The position numbers were made by a program, and so were the translations under genes. The notes under the pieces are model-generated. The model saw only the letters and a program-made list of their open reading frames with translations. It searched no databases and had not been told where the DNA came from. Shown here in pieces: positions 40,361 through 40,393 of a DNA stretch of 40,393 bases. The stretch lies in assembly GCA_964507325.1 (NCBI GenBank), contig CAZDQL010000061.1, forward strand, positions 1 to 40,393, written 5' to 3'. The DNA comes from CAZDQL01 sp964507325 (GTDB lineage: Bacteria > Planctomycetota > UBA1135 > GCA-002686595). Numbering within the stretch: the stretch's first letter is position 1; every line of letters starts with the position of its first letter.

Positions 40361-40393
40361 GGCTCGACGGAGTGCGGCGTGGTGCGGGGCAGT

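Overview
The window is about 40 kb of GC-rich bacterial chromosome. Three large secreted repeat proteins share one C-terminal domain of about 130 residues, with YC...NS at its start and WxFQ..YRD...GxN.S near its end. From memory this kind of tail is typical of Planctomycetota. Together with the many exported proteins, sulfatase-modifying-factor-like, GH2 and choice-of-anchor-Q domains, it suggests a planctomycete; this is inference from gene content, not a phylogeny. I see no rRNA, tRNA, CRISPR array, intact transposase, prophage or integration site.

Layout. 1-323: tail of an FGE/SUMF-like gene, then a gene-poor stretch with possible transposase debris. 780-3116 (-): exported BNR/Asp-box protein. 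3478-6989 (+): an operon of exported transglutaminase-like protein, YtrA-type GntR regulator, ABC ATPase and membrane partner. A good promoter precedes it, with a near-perfect palindrome over its -10. 7200-9173 (+): soluble ComEC-like metallo-beta-lactamase protein with SH3-like domains, preceded by a G-quadruplex-type tract. 9174-12771 (-): dmsABC-type molybdoenzyme operon without a Tat leader. 13254-14641 (-): Cys-rich CARDB-type secreted protein broken by an apparent -1 frameshift.

15020-18262 (-): exported GH2 glycosidase with a C-terminal F5/8-type domain, divergent from a YcaQ/AlkX-type DNA glycosylase (18295-19479). 19490-21382 (+): secreted transglutaminase-like protein with a jacalin-like tail. 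21387-22811 (-): type I glutamine synthetase. 22984-24969 (+): anchored protein with carboxypeptidase-regulatory-like domains. Two small genes follow, then a copper P-type ATPase (25572-27785, -) divergent from a LOG-family protein (27860-28678, +).

28739-33357 (-): seven-repeat FG-GAP protein, parallel beta-helix protein and a small lipoprotein. 33471-36586 (+): a tight operon of LolD/MacB-type ATPase, FtsX-like permease, His-rich lipoprotein and DUF3299-type lipoprotein. Its composition recalls the zinc-responsive PA4063-PA4066 cluster of Pseudomonas. It converges on a two-gene unit (38276 to 36583) with a second DUF3299-like protein and a HEAT-repeat protein. 38480-40360 (+): beta-propeller protein with the shared C-terminal domain.

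Genes are tightly packed. Four convergent pairs meet within 0-4 bp or overlap, several operon junctions use 1-4 bp stop/start overlaps, and clear intrinsic terminators are absent. The most promising leads are the GntR-controlled envelope operon and its operator, the candidate metal-handling ABC/DUF3299 locus, the shared C-terminal domain, and the SH3/ComEC-like hydrolase.
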